Origin: JAGQKC01 sp965223675
GTDB taxonomy: Bacteria > Nitrospirota > Nitrospiria > Nitrospirales > UBA8639
Length of the DNA: 64,000 nucleotides
Assembly: GCA_965223675.1 (NCBI GenBank)
Contig: OZ245013.1
Span: forward strand, 2,728,001 to 2,792,000
Direction: 5' to 3'
Shown in pieces: positions 51,000 to 60,213 of the stretch (positions are counted from its first letter, which is position 1; the number at the start of each line of letters is the position of its first letter). The translations under genes and the position numbers were made by a program. A model generated the notes under the pieces. The model searched no databases, was not told where the DNA came from, and saw only the letters and a program-made list of their open reading frames with translations.

Positions 51000-52817
51000 C
51001 TAGGGCGTTACGGTATGTTCGGAGGCACTATGACTAACTTTCGGTAGTTCTGGCTGCGCAGTGTTTGGAGCAATCGGCTCACCAAATCCTTGGTCGCGAA
51101 ACCGCTTGATCAACCGCGCATTCGATGAATCGAGTTCGATCGAACGCGCCCAGGCCTTTTGAGCTTTTTCTCGCTCGTCCCGATGAAGGTGGATTTCACC
51201 CAGATGTTCGAAAATGACAGGATCATCAGAGACCAACGACAACGCTCGATTGATCGTCGCGAGGGCTTCCTCACTTCGACCAACTTTAAAAAGAGCCCAA
51301 CCAAGGCTATCGATGTAATATCCATTGTTTGGTTTTAACTTGACCGCCCGCTGAGTAAGCTCGAGTGCCTGTTCAACTTCAACTCCACGATCCGCGTAAC
51401 TATAGCCAAGATAATTCAGAGCGTCGGCATGTTCTGGTTCCAATTTTAACGTTTCCTCCATTTCCTGAACGACATCATCAAATTTCCCCAACTTATCGTA
51501 GGCCGTACCCAGGTTGAAATGGAGATCCGCATTGGTCGGATCTTGTTGTATGCCTTCTTGGAACTCTTTGGTTGCAGCGACATAGTCATCTTGCTGAAGA
51601 TAGGTCAGACCCAACAGCAAGTATGGCTCGGATCGTTTCGGATGAATCTGCTTGGCTTGGAATAATTGAGTAATGGCCTCGGTGTACTGTTTTTGGCGAT
51701 ACGACAAAAATCCAAGATGCAACAAACTATCGTAGAAATTCGGATTGATCTGTAAATTCGCTCGATAGGTTTGTGCTGCCTGATCATAGTCTTTCATCTC
51801 TTCATACATGAGGCCTAGATAGTCTCGAACACGAAGTTCATTAGGACGCGTCTGTAAGATGTTCGCGAGCTCATCAATCGCCTGCTGGTAATTCCCCATT
51901 TCTCCATAAATGAGGGCAACGCGAACCCGTGCATTCAAATCTTCTGGATTTTCTTCTAAAATCTGATCTAATTGCTCTAACGCATCGGGATAAGACTGCT
52001 CTCGGAGATACAGCTTGACAAGTTGTAGTCGAAACTCTTTGTCATGTGGGTTAACGTTTTGAAGGTAGCGTTGGTACACACTCGCAGCTTGTTGTCGTTT
52101 ATCTTGATCTTCATACAAACTGGCTAAACTTTGATACGCACGGCGAAAGTCCGATTTCAACAGAATGGCTTTTTCAAAATTCTCTTCCGCTTCACCCGCT
52201 TTTCCTTCTTCACTCACAGTAATGCCATGATAATAGTGGGCTGCTGACGAACGCGGGATTTGAGCAACAGCATCTGCAAACACCGCTTTGGCTTCAGCCG
52301 TCCGTTTAAGACCCAAGAGGAGCATCCCTTTAGAGATATAGCCCTTGTCCAGGGTGGGCTCCGCTTCAATCACACGATCAAAGATAAGAAGAGCTTTGTC
52401 TGAATGCCCGGTCCCAGCATAAATTCTCGCGAGTTGGAGCAGATCAGCAACATCCTCAATTTGTGACAACGGGATTGTATCGGCCATTTCAACGGCCGCA
52501 GACATCTCGCTGTTCGAAAAATACAGATTCGCGATTCGTGTTTTTAAGAAGACAGAATCAGGATCAACACGCAGTCCATTTCGATACTCTTCGATAGCTT
52601 GAGCCGGTCGATTGGCCAATTCGTTCAGGTAACCACGAAGGAAATAGTAGTACGCTTGTGGATTGACAGGTGCCGCGACTTCACGTGAAGCCTCTAACGC
52701 TTGCGGCTTCCCCTGAGGAGCGGTACCGCAAGAAAGAATTAGCAAAGGAGCGGCAAGAATCCCTAAAGATAATCGCGCCCAGGAGAAGAAAAATTTCTCG
52801 ATTCGGTTTCTACCCAT
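51000..52817 (-). CDS. TPR-repeat lipoprotein
   Basis: The 605-residue protein has a signal ending in lipobox LILSC (Cys30), then at least 13 tetratricopeptide repeats of about 34 residues (e.g. YYYFLRGYLNELANRPAQAI, AHYYHGITVSEEGKAGEAEE, SDPVIFEHLGEIHLHRDERE). TPR arrays hold protein complexes together; secreted TPR lipoproteins of this size often belong to export or exopolysaccharide systems such as PEP-CTERM/exosortase or type IV pilus assembly, but the partner here is unknown. The next gene (dnaB) is 90 bases away and unrelated. Confidence 0.9.
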   Translation of the reverse strand: MGRNRIEKFFFSWARLSLGILAAPLLILSCGTAPQGKPQALEASREVAAPVNPQAYYYFLRGYLNELANRPAQAIEEYRNGLRVDPDSVFLKTRIANLYFSNSEMSAAVEMADTIPLSQIEDVADLLQLARIYAGTGHSDKALLIFDRVIEAEPTLDKGYISKGMLLLGLKRTAEAKAVFADAVAQIPRSSAAHYYHGITVSEEGKAGEAEENFEKAILLKSDFRRAYQSLASLYEDQDKRQQAASVYQRYLQNVNPHDKEFRLQLVKLYLREQSYPDALEQLDQILEENPEDLNARVRVALIYGEMGNYQQAIDELANILQTRPNELRVRDYLGLMYEEMKDYDQAAQTYRANLQINPNFYDSLLHLGFLSYRQKQYTEAITQLFQAKQIHPKRSEPYLLLGLTYLQQDDYVAATKEFQEGIQQDPTNADLHFNLGTAYDKLGKFDDVVQEMEETLKLEPEHADALNYLGYSYADRGVEVEQALELTQRAVKLKPNNGYYIDSLGWALFKVGRSEEALATINRALSLVSDDPVIFEHLGEIHLHRDEREKAQKAWARSIELDSSNARLIKRFRDQGFGEPIAPNTAQPELPKVSHSASEHTVTP

Positions 52818-52907
52818 AGCTCAGAAATGACGTGTTCAGCATTTATACTATCATGATCGGCACATAGAGTGGATCTCACAACGATAAAAATTATCAAAAC
52901 CATGGAT

Positions 52908-54257
52908 TTAACTGATTTCTCGATGTTCTTCAAGATCTCGAAACGCCGCATATTGCTCATGAAAATGAAGCCTAGGCTCACCAATCGGGCCATTTCGATG
53001 TTTACGGATGAGAATTTGAGCCACCCCTTTTTCTTCTGTTTCAGGATCATACACCTCTTCACGGTATATGAACATCACCACATCAGCATCTTGCTCAATT
53101 GCCCCGGATTCCCGAAGGTCGGCAAGCACCGGAACCGGTGGTTTTCGATTTTCGACTGCACGGCTCAACTGGGATAACGCGATCACCGGAATGTCAAGTT
53201 CCTTGGCCAAAGCCTTGAGAGACCGAGAAATATCTGAAATTTCCTGCTGACGAGACTCTGAATCTCGACGTCCTTCCATGAGTTGCAAATAATCAATGAT
53301 CAAGAGGTCAAGACCATACTCCGCCTTGAGACGTCTCGCTTTCCCACGCATTTGCTGGACTGACAGATTGCCCGAATCATCGATAAATATTCGGGCATCC
53401 TCTAAGCGAGTCGCCGCATTAGTCAGAGCCTTCCAATCATGGCTGGATAACTGACCCGTTCGAAGCGCATGCGAATCGAGTAAGGCCTGCGAACTGAGCA
53501 TCCGTAACACAAGTTGAGCCTTGGACATTTCCAAGCTAAAAATTCCAACGACCGCATTCGCTTTGATGGAGGCATATTCAGCAATCCCCAGCGCAAGACT
53601 GGTTTTCCCCATGCTTGGACGGCCAGCGATAATGATGAGGTCAGAGGGCTGCAACCCTGCTGTAATATTATCAAGCGCCGTATAACCGGTTGGAATGCCG
53701 GTAATACGTTCTTTGCGACTGTAAAGTCGGTCAACGATTTCAACGCTTTCTTTGATGATATCACTGACCGGAAGAAATGATCGTCCTAACTTTCCTTGGG
53801 CTAACCGAAAGACTTCTCGTTCCGCATAATCAAGTAACTCATCAGTCGGACTCGTTCCTTCATATCCTCGAGTCACAACATCTGTCGCAGTACGAATGAG
53901 CCCACGAAGCATGGATTTATCATGAACGATTTTACAGTGGTATCGGATGTTGGCCGCACTCGCGACCACATGAACAAGTTCAGCGATGTAGGACGCTCCC
54001 CCAATATTGTCGAGCTCTCCAATACTTTTAAGGTGTTCCGTCAGCGTAATTTGATCAACGGGTTCACTCTGTTCGGAGAGTGTCATCATCGCATGGTACA
54101 GGGTTCGATGGGCAGAACGATAAAAATCTTCTTCAGACACAATCTCAATGGCACGATTGAGCGCGGCGTTATCGAGTAAAATCGCACCAAGCACAGACTG
54201 TTCAGCTTCCAAATTTTGTGGAGGCAATCTGAGATCTGTCATTTCAGAGACTGGCAT
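52908..54257 (-). CDS. dnaB: Replicative DNA helicase DnaB
   Basis: The 449-residue hexameric helicase opens the replication fork. The N-terminal domain starts LRLPPQNLEAEQSVLGAILL. Walker A is GRPSMGKTS, and Walker B and following blocks are LDLLIIDYLQLMEG, IPVIALSQLSRAVENR and ADLRESGAIEQDADVV. The length is normal and no intein is present. The start codon lies inside the 3' end of hisZ (14-base overlap), preceded by AAGGGAT. Family proteins usually begin near residue 6 here, so an ATG at 54242 is a possible alternative. Confidence 0.97.
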   Translation of the reverse strand: MPVSEMTDLRLPPQNLEAEQSVLGAILLDNAALNRAIEIVSEEDFYRSAHRTLYHAMMTLSEQSEPVDQITLTEHLKSIGELDNIGGASYIAELVHVVASAANIRYHCKIVHDKSMLRGLIRTATDVVTRGYEGTSPTDELLDYAEREVFRLAQGKLGRSFLPVSDIIKESVEIVDRLYSRKERITGIPTGYTALDNITAGLQPSDLIIIAGRPSMGKTSLALGIAEYASIKANAVVGIFSLEMSKAQLVLRMLSSQALLDSHALRTGQLSSHDWKALTNAATRLEDARIFIDDSGNLSVQQMRGKARRLKAEYGLDLLIIDYLQLMEGRRDSESRQQEISDISRSLKALAKELDIPVIALSQLSRAVENRKPPVPVLADLRESGAIEQDADVVMFIYREEVYDPETEEKGVAQILIRKHRNGPIGEPRLHFHEQYAAFRDLEEHREIS

Positions 54258-55569
54258 GCGATGATCCCTTCAGCCTATTCAGCAACTCTTGGCAGTCCAC
54301 GGTCGTCAGACGAGGTTGCTTCTGTTTTGCAGTGCATTGCATCAGCACGACAGATTGAAGAGACACCCCCGGCACGCCAAAAATAATGGCTGTGCCCATT
54401 TCCATTTTTTTTATACGATTCCGAGCTTGTTTCATTAAAACACTTTTCCCGCCGTCAACACACTCCTGGATGACTTGCAAGCCCTCGTCACGTAACCGCA
54501 GGGCGAATTTATGCGCTGCTCCAAATTGCTTATGAGGTGCGATGAGCAATATGGGTGAGACCTGCTCTCCCGCCTGCAGACCAGTAGGATCTAAACTCGC
54601 AAACACCCGATCCATATCCAGAGCAAAGCCCGTCGACGGCAAATCACGTCCAAACCGTCCCAATAAATGATTATACCGGCCGCCGCCGCCCAGCTCCTGC
54701 CCAAGGGAAGACGTAAACACATCAAAGACCACGCCGTCATAGTAATCAAACCCTCGAAACTCTCCAAGATCCAATAAAATATGGTCTTTAAGTCCGACGA
54801 GTTCGAGCAATTGATAGACCTTGGCCAAGCGATCAAGAGGACGCGTTAACGCCGCATCTCTACCTGCGATCGATCGTCCCCATTCCAAAACCTCATCCTG
54901 TCCACATCGACTTGCCGATTCTAAAATGACCTGAATTTTCTTCCGTGGCAAGCGTTCCTGACTCAAAATACTTTCAAGGGCCGGAAGATCTTTATGAGCA
55001 GCCGCATATTCAGCTTTATGTTGTCCCGCATCTGATAAACCCGACTTCGCGAGCAAGGCCTTATAGAAACCGACATGGCCGAGCGAGACCTTAAAATCCG
55101 GAAGACCCACTATTTTGACGAGCTCAATCAGAGACATCAAGACTTCTGCATCGGCGTTGGGATCATCAACGCCGATCAACTCAACGCCAACCTGGAAAAT
55201 CTCCCGCTCTCGCCCAGCATGTTCAGGTTCATATCGAAACACAGTCGTTCGGTACGAGAGCCGCAACGGCAAGCCGGCTCCACCCATATCCATCGCCACA
55301 ATCCTCGCGACCTGAGCCGTGATGTCTGGACGGAGAACGAGGATTCTTCCCGTGGTCCAATCAGCAAATTTGTAACACTTCTCAAGAACTTCTGGTGCAA
55401 GACCGACCGACAAGACATCAAGATACTCAAAGGTCGGAAGAATAATCTCTCGATACCCCCACCGCGACAAGAGAGTAATCAGCTGACTTTCTAATGTTCG
55501 AACTCGGCGAGCGGTATCCGGCCCAAATGTGGCCGTTCCGATGGGGATGAGGGATCGAGCCGGTTTCAT
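54244..55569 (-). CDS. hisZ: ATP phosphoribosyltransferase regulatory subunit (HisZ)
   Basis: The 441-residue class II aminoacyl-tRNA-synthetase-like protein shows LPTFEYLDVLSVGLAPEVLE, LVLRPDITAQVARIVA (RPDxT, the HisZ form of motif 2 in place of the RPEGT of true HisRS) and FRYEPEHAGREREIFQVGVE. The glycine-rich motif 3 block is GQELGGGGRYNHLLGRFG. A C-terminal domain (SPILLIAPHKQFGAAHKFAL) resembles the HisRS anticodon domain, which many HisZ lack. HisZ activates the short HisG in histidine synthesis. No hisG is in the window. Tight overlap with dnaB shows co-expression. Confidence 0.88.
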   Translation of the reverse strand: MKPARSLIPIGTATFGPDTARRVRTLESQLITLLSRWGYREIILPTFEYLDVLSVGLAPEVLEKCYKFADWTTGRILVLRPDITAQVARIVAMDMGGAGLPLRLSYRTTVFRYEPEHAGREREIFQVGVELIGVDDPNADAEVLMSLIELVKIVGLPDFKVSLGHVGFYKALLAKSGLSDAGQHKAEYAAAHKDLPALESILSQERLPRKKIQVILESASRCGQDEVLEWGRSIAGRDAALTRPLDRLAKVYQLLELVGLKDHILLDLGEFRGFDYYDGVVFDVFTSSLGQELGGGGRYNHLLGRFGRDLPSTGFALDMDRVFASLDPTGLQAGEQVSPILLIAPHKQFGAAHKFALRLRDEGLQVIQECVDGGKSVLMKQARNRIKKMEMGTAIIFGVPGVSLQSVVLMQCTAKQKQPRLTTVDCQELLNRLKGSSHASL

Positions 55570-55776
55570 AACGGCGTAGAGTGTAGCTCCAACTCGTCGT
55601 CAACGTTTGGCATGAAAAATCATGAAGAGGTGGGGCGCGTTCCAAAACATCCGCGCGTTAGGGCCAATTCCTGAAACGTTGCTTCCTACTGGTATCCTGC
55701 GTAACACTCTCTTGGTCTTTTTCAGTGTACGAGCAACAAGTCCAGAAATCGCCGTTGATGGAATTTTCGTTCGTGC

Positions 55777-57372
55777 TTAGTGGCTCTTGGAAAGGTCAAC
55801 AAGCCTCGCAGAGAGGATTCCATCCTCTCGTTTGACCGCTTCTATCACCTCCTTGGGAGGATGGGCATCTAATCCAAGGATCAGTAACGCTTGTCCACTT
55901 TGTTGTTCAACTCGCGAACATTGCATCTGGGCGATATTCACTGAATGTTCACCAAGGATCCGTCCGACCGTCCCAATAACACCCGGACGATCAACATTAT
56001 CGATCAAAATCATTTGCCCATCACAAATGACTTCGACTTGGAACTGATTAATTTCAACGATACGCGGTTCTTGTCGATGAAAGAGCGTACCAGCAAGATC
56101 ATAATTTTTCTGACCTGATTGCACCTTGACTCGAATCAGACTCGTAAAGTCTCCAGCATCACTACTCTTCATTTCCTTGACCTCAATTCCACGATCTTTC
56201 GCCACCACTGGAGCATTCACAAAGTTAATGACATCTTCAAGAATCGGAGCCAATAACCCCTTGAGAACCGCCGTCGTCAATGGCGCAACGGATAATCCCG
56301 CCACTTCGCCAAAATATTCTACCGTGACGGATTTCACGCCTCCCTCAAGAAGCTGTGCTTGAAAAAGTCCCATACGCTCCGCCAAGGTTAAATAGGGCTG
56401 AAGTTGAGGAAGAACCTCTGGAGAAACAGAAGGGACATTGACGGCTCCCCGAGCGAGCCCCCGTTTAAAATAATCCACGAACTGCTCAGCGATTCCGATA
56501 GCGACATTTTCTTGAGCTTCTTCAGTCGAGGCCCCGATGTGAGGCGTACACACAAAATTATCGAGCGTCAGAAGAGGATGGTCCGGTTTGATCGGCTCTT
56601 CTTCGAACACATCAAAGGCCGCGGAATACACCTTCTCGGACTTCAAGGCTTCATACAAATCTTGCTCATTGATGATACCGCCTCTGGCACAGTTGACGAT
56701 CATCACTCCATCTTTCATCTCTTTAATGGTCTCAGCATTGATCAAACTCTTGGTTTCATTCGTTAAGGGAGTATGGACGGAAATGACGTCGGCACGTTGA
56801 AAGAGTTCTGATAACTCGACCACTTCAATGCCCATTTGTTGCGCACGATCTTTTGCAAGATAGGGATCATACCCAATCACATTCATGAAGTGACCCTGGG
56901 CCAATTTCGTGACATGAGAACCAATTTGCCCAAGGCCTACCAGTCCCATAGTTTTGTTATAGAGCTCCACCCCCATAAACTTACTCTTTTCCCACTTCCC
57001 GGCCTTCATCGATGCCGTCGCCTGAGGAATCTTGCGGCTCATGGCCACAACCATGGCCATCGTATGTTCAGCCGTCGTAATCGTATTCCCACCCGGCGTA
57101 TTCATCACGACAATACCCCGTCGGGTTGCGGCTTCGCTATCAACGTTATCAAGCCCAGTTCCCGCACGACCGATGATTCGAAGTCGTCCGCCCGCTTCTA
57201 TGACTTCTTTGGTGACTTTGGTCGCCGACCGGACAATGAGCCCTTCATAATCTTTGATTTCGTTGAGCAATTCTTCCTTAGACAATTTAGTTTTTACGCC
57301 AACTGAAAACCCTGCCCGTTCTAAAACTTCTATCCCGCGTTCCGACAGCTTATCACTGACTAAAATATTCAT
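55777..57372 (-). CDS. serA: D-3-phosphoglycerate dehydrogenase
   Basis: The 531-residue enzyme catalyses the first step of serine synthesis. It shows the N-terminal substrate domain (ELLNEIKDYEGLIVRSATKV), the NAD loop MGLVGLGQIGSHV, and catalytic residues in VNCARGGIINEQDLYEAL and VCTPHIGASTEEAQENVA. An intervening ASB domain follows, then a C-terminal ACT domain (MILIDNVDRPGVIGTVGRIL) for serine feedback. This is the long type 1 form. It follows serC by 48 bases; AGGAGG lies about 15 bases before the ATG, rather far. Confidence 0.97.
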   Translation of the reverse strand: MNILVSDKLSERGIEVLERAGFSVGVKTKLSKEELLNEIKDYEGLIVRSATKVTKEVIEAGGRLRIIGRAGTGLDNVDSEAATRRGIVVMNTPGGNTITTAEHTMAMVVAMSRKIPQATASMKAGKWEKSKFMGVELYNKTMGLVGLGQIGSHVTKLAQGHFMNVIGYDPYLAKDRAQQMGIEVVELSELFQRADVISVHTPLTNETKSLINAETIKEMKDGVMIVNCARGGIINEQDLYEALKSEKVYSAAFDVFEEEPIKPDHPLLTLDNFVCTPHIGASTEEAQENVAIGIAEQFVDYFKRGLARGAVNVPSVSPEVLPQLQPYLTLAERMGLFQAQLLEGGVKSVTVEYFGEVAGLSVAPLTTAVLKGLLAPILEDVINFVNAPVVAKDRGIEVKEMKSSDAGDFTSLIRVKVQSGQKNYDLAGTLFHRQEPRIVEINQFQVEVICDGQMILIDNVDRPGVIGTVGRILGEHSVNIAQMQCSRVEQQSGQALLILGLDAHPPKEVIEAVKREDGILSARLVDLSKSH

Positions 57373-57420
57373 GAGTATACGTGTACGACCTCCTGATTGC
57401 TCTCACGATGAGGCAACGTC

Positions 57421-58503
57421 TTAAGCTTTACGTTTTTCAAAATCTGACATGTAATCAATCAACGCATCAACGCCGGCTTCTGGCATGGCATTATAAATAC
57501 TGGCACGCATACCGCCCACAGACCGGTGCCCTTTCAGCGTCGTTAACCCGGATTTCGTTGCTCCGTCAAGAAATTCTTTATCGAGCTCAGCGTTCGCTAA
57601 CACAAATGGAACATTCATCCATGAACGTGCGGATTTCTCAACTGGATTACTGTAAAAACTCGATCCATCAATAGCCGCATAGAGCTTACTCGCTTTGCGT
57701 TCGTTTATTCTTCCCATCCCGGCGAGTCCGCCTTGCTCTTTTAACCATTTAAAGACTAAGCCTGCGATGTACACCGCATAAGTCGGCGGGGTGTTGAGCA
57801 TCGAATCAGCTTCAGCTTGCTGAGCATAATCATACACACTTGGGGTGATGGGCAACGCATGACCAATCAGGTCATCGCGTACAATTACCAGCGTCACGCC
57901 AGACGGCCCAATATTTTTTTGGGCACCGGCATAAATAATCCCAAAACGGCTTACATCGATCGGACGGGATAAAATGGTTGAGGAAAAGTCTGCCACCAAC
58001 GGTACACTGCCAGTCTCAGGCACCCAATGGAATTCTACACCTCCGATAGTTTCGTTGGGAGTATAGTGAACATAGGCCGCATCAGGATCTAATGCCCAAG
58101 ACTTCAATTCGGGAATACTTGAAAAATTGTCATCCTTGGAAGAAGCGACAACATTCACCTCACAATACTTTTTGGCCTCACTAATCGCCTTTTTGCCCCA
58201 GGCTCCCGTCCATACGTAATCCGCTTTGGCTTTTCCCCTTAAAATATTCATCGGAATGGCTGCAAACTGAGTGGTAGCCCCGCCTTGCAAAAACAACACT
58301 TTATAGTTCACGGGTACGCCCAAAAGGTCCCGGACATCCTGTTCAGCTTCGGCGGCGACAGAGACAAACTCTTTTCCGCGATGACTCATCTCCATGATAG
58401 AGGCGCCCACGCCATGCCAATCAGGAAGTTCTTCTTGAGCTTGTTTGAGAACGGCCTCGGGCAACATTGCCGGACCAGCACTAAAGTTATAGACACGCGA
58501 CAT
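57421..58503 (-). CDS. serC: Phosphoserine aminotransferase
   Basis: The 360-residue PLP enzyme performs the second step of serine synthesis, making phosphoserine from 3-phosphohydroxypyruvate. It shows the N-terminal NFSAGPAMLPEAVLKQAQEE, VLFLQGGATTQFAAIPMN, the PLP lysine in IYAGAQKNIGPSGVTLVIV, and the C-terminal GLTTLKGHRSVGGMRASIYN. Length and motifs are fully typical. AGGAGTGATGA precedes the ATG. It forms a serC-serA unit with the next gene; serB is not in the window. Confidence 0.97.
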   Translation of the reverse strand: MSRVYNFSAGPAMLPEAVLKQAQEELPDWHGVGASIMEMSHRGKEFVSVAAEAEQDVRDLLGVPVNYKVLFLQGGATTQFAAIPMNILRGKAKADYVWTGAWGKKAISEAKKYCEVNVVASSKDDNFSSIPELKSWALDPDAAYVHYTPNETIGGVEFHWVPETGSVPLVADFSSTILSRPIDVSRFGIIYAGAQKNIGPSGVTLVIVRDDLIGHALPITPSVYDYAQQAEADSMLNTPPTYAVYIAGLVFKWLKEQGGLAGMGRINERKASKLYAAIDGSSFYSNPVEKSARSWMNVPFVLANAELDKEFLDGATKSGLTTLKGHRSVGGMRASIYNAMPEAGVDALIDYMSDFEKRKA

Positions 58504-58812
58504 TCATCACTCCTAAGTAAAAATCAATGGCGCATTAATAAATTGACACAGGACATAGACATTCACCCCGTTTGCCTACATCCATTAAATACATTGGTTG
58601 CTCACCTGACAAACCGACCCTTTCAAATTGGGCCTCACACTGTACAGGCAAAGCATTATTGTCCGGAATTTTCCAGAAAAGAGAGGTACGCTAGCATAGG
58701 GTCCTGAGGCAGTCAAGGAGAAGAACACAGAACTTGTCTTGCCGTGGGCAATACCCTAAAATGCCATCGCCTCTAACAACTTTTACAAATTTAAACGGTA
58801 AGGAAATAGCCG
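58504..58812. other. Divergent intergenic region upstream of serC
   Basis: These 309 bases hold the ribosome site of serC and the TAAGGAAA site of the small gene at 58813. I see no other gene, riboswitch fold or repeat. Confidence 0.3.
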
Positions 58813-59076
58813 GTGGGATTGCGTTTCGAGCAAAAAGGAGAGGGCAATTATTATAAACTCATCCTGCACATTGGAGACTGTTATGTGCCCGTCAGTGACG
58901 ATATTGTGGAGGAACTCCAACAACATGCTTCGGCAACAGCCGATCGGTTCTTGTCGGTCTTATTGGAAAAGGTAGGCTATTCGTCTTACTTAAAAGAACA
59001 AATTCAGACTCAACTTGAACAAGGAGGAAACACGAGCGCACAAATTAACGCTCTTCAACAAGCGATTCGAGCATAA
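58813..59076 (+). CDS. Small hypothetical protein, 87 residues
   Basis: The start is a GTG at 58813 with TAAGGAAA nine bases upstream. The protein reads as one small alpha/beta unit: an opening beta part (LRFEQKGEGNYYKLILHIGD), a helix (SDDIVEELQQHASATADRFL), and a Gln-rich end helix (QIQTQLEQGGNTSAQINALQ). It has no signal or metal motif. The composition is protein-like. I do not know the family. It is convergent with a TPR gene and divergent from serC. Confidence 0.6.
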   Translation: MGLRFEQKGEGNYYKLILHIGDCYVPVSDDIVEELQQHASATADRFLSVLLEKVGYSSYLKEQIQTQLEQGGNTSAQINALQQAIRA

Positions 59077-59134
59077 GGCCATGACGGAATAGTACCTGGT
59101 CGCATCACATCTAACTTTTTGTTTCCGACTTTTT

Positions 59135-60157
59135 CTACGCCTGAAACCCTCCAACCTTATCGATAAAATTGAGAATTCGCGTTTTTCGGTCTGGATTTTT
59201 TTCCAAGTCTAGAGCACGATAATAATGATCGGCAGCCAATGACCCCATTCCTTTCGTATCATAGACTTTCCCCACACCAAACGTGGCATGGGCATCATCC
59301 GGATCAGCGGCTAATGCCTTGCTGAAATAATCTAGCGCGACGTCCACTTCTCCACGTTCTAACTTATACCAACCAATGGCCGTCGCCGCAGGCGAGAAAT
59401 CTGGAGCGTGCTTCAACGCTTCTTCATATTGCCTGTTCGCAAGATCCTTACGGCCTTTTGTCTCATAAATTCCACCAAGCGCATAATGGACCTCCGGATC
59501 ATTGGGAACGAGTTCCAACGCTTTTTTGTACTCAACGATCGCCGGCTCAATCTTCCCCTGCTCAGCAAGTGCGCATCCTAAGTTCGTGTGGGCCACGGCA
59601 TCATCAGGGCGTAGCTTTAAAATTTCCCGATATTGAGGAATCGCCATTTCCAGCCGACCCTGCTCTTGATACAGCACCCCCAAATTTAAACGAGCGATCA
59701 CATATGTCGGATCAAGTTTGACGGCCTCACGATAGGATTTCATGGCCTGATCCATTCGCTGCATGCGTTGATGAATTTGAGCGAGAAAAAAGTGCGGATA
59801 AGGCAGCTTGGGGTCCAACTGAATCGCTTTTTCATAGGATGCGACGGAGTCTTCAGACTTTGCTGATTGTGCGAGAAACAACCCTTTGACTAAATGAACA
59901 TGACTATTCTCTGGCGCCCTCTCTAGAATATCCTCAATCCACTCACCGACAGACTCAATGTCCTCAGACTGCTCTAAAGCTCGTGGATGAGCCTGCCAAG
60001 CCTTCGCGAATTCTCCTTGAATGAGACAACTTATATTGATCGCAAAAAATGCACGTGGACCTGCTTCCGAATCGTTTGACCATTCGGTCGCCACCTCTCG
60101 AACCTGTGCCCAATCACCTTTGAGCATCGCATCAACAATGAGGTCTTCATGCTTCAT
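59135..60157 (-). CDS. TPR-repeat protein, cytoplasmic
   Basis: The 340-residue protein has no signal peptide. From about residue 85 it has seven or so tetratricopeptide repeats (AVASYEKAIQLDPKLPYPHF-like, MAIPQYREILKLRPDDAVAH, IVEYKKALELVPNDPEVHYA, DVALDYFSKALAADPDDAHA). The N-terminal 80 residues form a different helical part with a Trp-rich start (GDWAQVREVATEWSNDSEAG). It is probably a protein-binding scaffold. It lies 56 bases beyond the ThyX-like gene on the same strand, which may or may not be meaningful. Confidence 0.9.
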   Translation of the reverse strand: MKHEDLIVDAMLKGDWAQVREVATEWSNDSEAGPRAFFAINISCLIQGEFAKAWQAHPRALEQSEDIESVGEWIEDILERAPENSHVHLVKGLFLAQSAKSEDSVASYEKAIQLDPKLPYPHFFLAQIHQRMQRMDQAMKSYREAVKLDPTYVIARLNLGVLYQEQGRLEMAIPQYREILKLRPDDAVAHTNLGCALAEQGKIEPAIVEYKKALELVPNDPEVHYALGGIYETKGRKDLANRQYEEALKHAPDFSPAATAIGWYKLERGEVDVALDYFSKALAADPDDAHATFGVGKVYDTKGMGSLAADHYYRALDLEKNPDRKTRILNFIDKVGGFQA

Positions 60158-60213
60158 CGCATTATCTTTCTGACCTTTTCATCCCTCATATTTCACGTCT
60201 TTCGTTGTACGGT

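Noticed and set aside
50764..51037. Overlapping short frames between pilin and TPR genes
   Set aside because: Two opposite-strand frames with no ribosome sites or recognisable sequence; neither can be supported.
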